DNA of 5,955 bases. Origin: an uncultured Shinella sp. Lineage in GTDB: Bacteria > Pseudomonadota > Alphaproteobacteria > Rhizobiales > Rhizobiaceae. A model generated the notes under the pieces. The model saw only the letters and a program-made list of their open reading frames with translations. It was not told where the DNA came from and searched no databases. Positions 5,641 to 5,955 of the stretch are shown piece after piece (the stretch's first letter is position 1; each line of letters begins with the position of its first letter). The stretch lies in the NCBI GenBank assembly GCA_946481465.1, contig CAMLOC010000256.1:1-5955 (forward strand), read 5' to 3'. The translations under genes and the position numbers were made by a program.

Positions 5641-5955
5641 ATGCAGACCATCTTGCTCGTCATCTATCTCATGGTCGTCGTCGCGCTGATCGGCGTCGTG
5701 CTGATCCAGCGTTCCGAAGGCGGCGGCCTCGGCATCGGTGGCGGCTCCGGCTTCATGTCGGCGCGCGGCACGGCCAATGCCCTGACGCGCACCACGGCGA
5801 TCCTCGCCGCGCTGTTCTTCGTGCTGGCGCTCGGCATGGGCATCCTCGCCCGCTACGAGACCCAGCCGACCGACATCCTCGACCGCATCCCCGGCACGAC
5901 CGGCACCGGCGGCGTCCTCGACGCGCTCGGCGGCGCATCGCAGGGCGAGGGCACC
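5641..5955 (+). CDS. secG: Preprotein translocase subunit SecG, cut by the right edge
   Basis: SecG is a small inner-membrane subunit of the SecYEG channel and assists SecA-driven export. The visible 105 codons show the family plan: a first membrane helix at about 3-22 (ILLVIYLMVVVALIGVVLI), the conserved cytoplasmic loop with LIQRSEGGGLG at 21-31 and GGGSGFMSARG at 33-43, and a second helix at about 52-70 (TAILAALFFVLALGMGILA). A Gly/Pro/Thr-rich tail follows, as is common in alphaproteobacterial SecG, which is longer than the E. coli protein at the C-terminus. No stop is reached in the window. The ATG at 5641 gives the helix its proper beginning; the ribosome site is weak (GGGA 10 bases upstream). 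The gene follows tpiA in the same direction after a 218-base spacer with its own candidate promoter. Confidence 0.95.
   Translation, partial: MQTILLVIYLMVVVALIGVVLIQRSEGGGLGIGGGSGFMSARGTANALTRTTAILAALFFVLALGMGILARYETQPTDILDRIPGTTGTGGVLDALGGASQGEGT

Noticed and set aside
5223..5663. Minus-strand open frame across the tpiA end and the palindromic repeat
   Set aside because: It runs antisense to tpiA and through the repeat, with low-complexity Arg/Ser/Pro translation and no family features.

Overview
The window is chromosomal DNA from an alphaproteobacterium, most likely a member of the Rhizobiaceae (Rhizobium, Ensifer or Shinella type). The base composition is strongly GC-rich, the protein sequences look rhizobial, tpiA is followed by secG, and a compound palindromic intergenic repeat of the kind common in rhizobia lies downstream of tpiA. 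The genus cannot be fixed from the sequence alone. I see no tRNA, rRNA, CRISPR array, insertion sequence or phage gene.

Layout: (1) 1-1195, minus strand: 5' part of parE, the ATPase subunit of topoisomerase IV, running off the left edge. (2) 1196-1415: divergent intergenic region with a GC-rich hairpin on the parE side. (3) 1416-2300, plus: exported alpha/beta hydrolase with an unusual nucleophile elbow. (4) 2304-2900, minus: small exported, basic, helix-rich protein of unknown function. It ends 3 bp from the hydrolase stop. (5) 2915-4504, minus: exported multidomain protein with a caspase-like (peptidase C14) domain, four Sel1-like repeats and a short C-terminal peptidoglycan-binding-like segment. 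It lies 14 nt upstream of gene 4 and forms an apparent two-gene operon with it. (6) 4505-4651: divergent intergenic region with an inverted repeat. (7) 4652-5422, plus: tpiA, triosephosphate isomerase. (8) 5423-5640: compound palindromic repeat followed by a likely secG promoter. (9) 5641 to the right edge, plus: secG, a subunit of the protein-export translocon, cut by the edge.

Functionally this is housekeeping DNA (DNA decatenation, glycolysis/gluconeogenesis, Sec export) flanking a less ordinary central block of three predicted Sec-exported proteins. The most interesting part is the caspase-like/Sel1/peptidoglycan-binding-like protein with its small co-transcribed partner. It looks like a periplasmic system of unknown role. 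That role is inference; only the domain architecture, the intact His/Cys dyad and the gene spacing are visible in the sequence.
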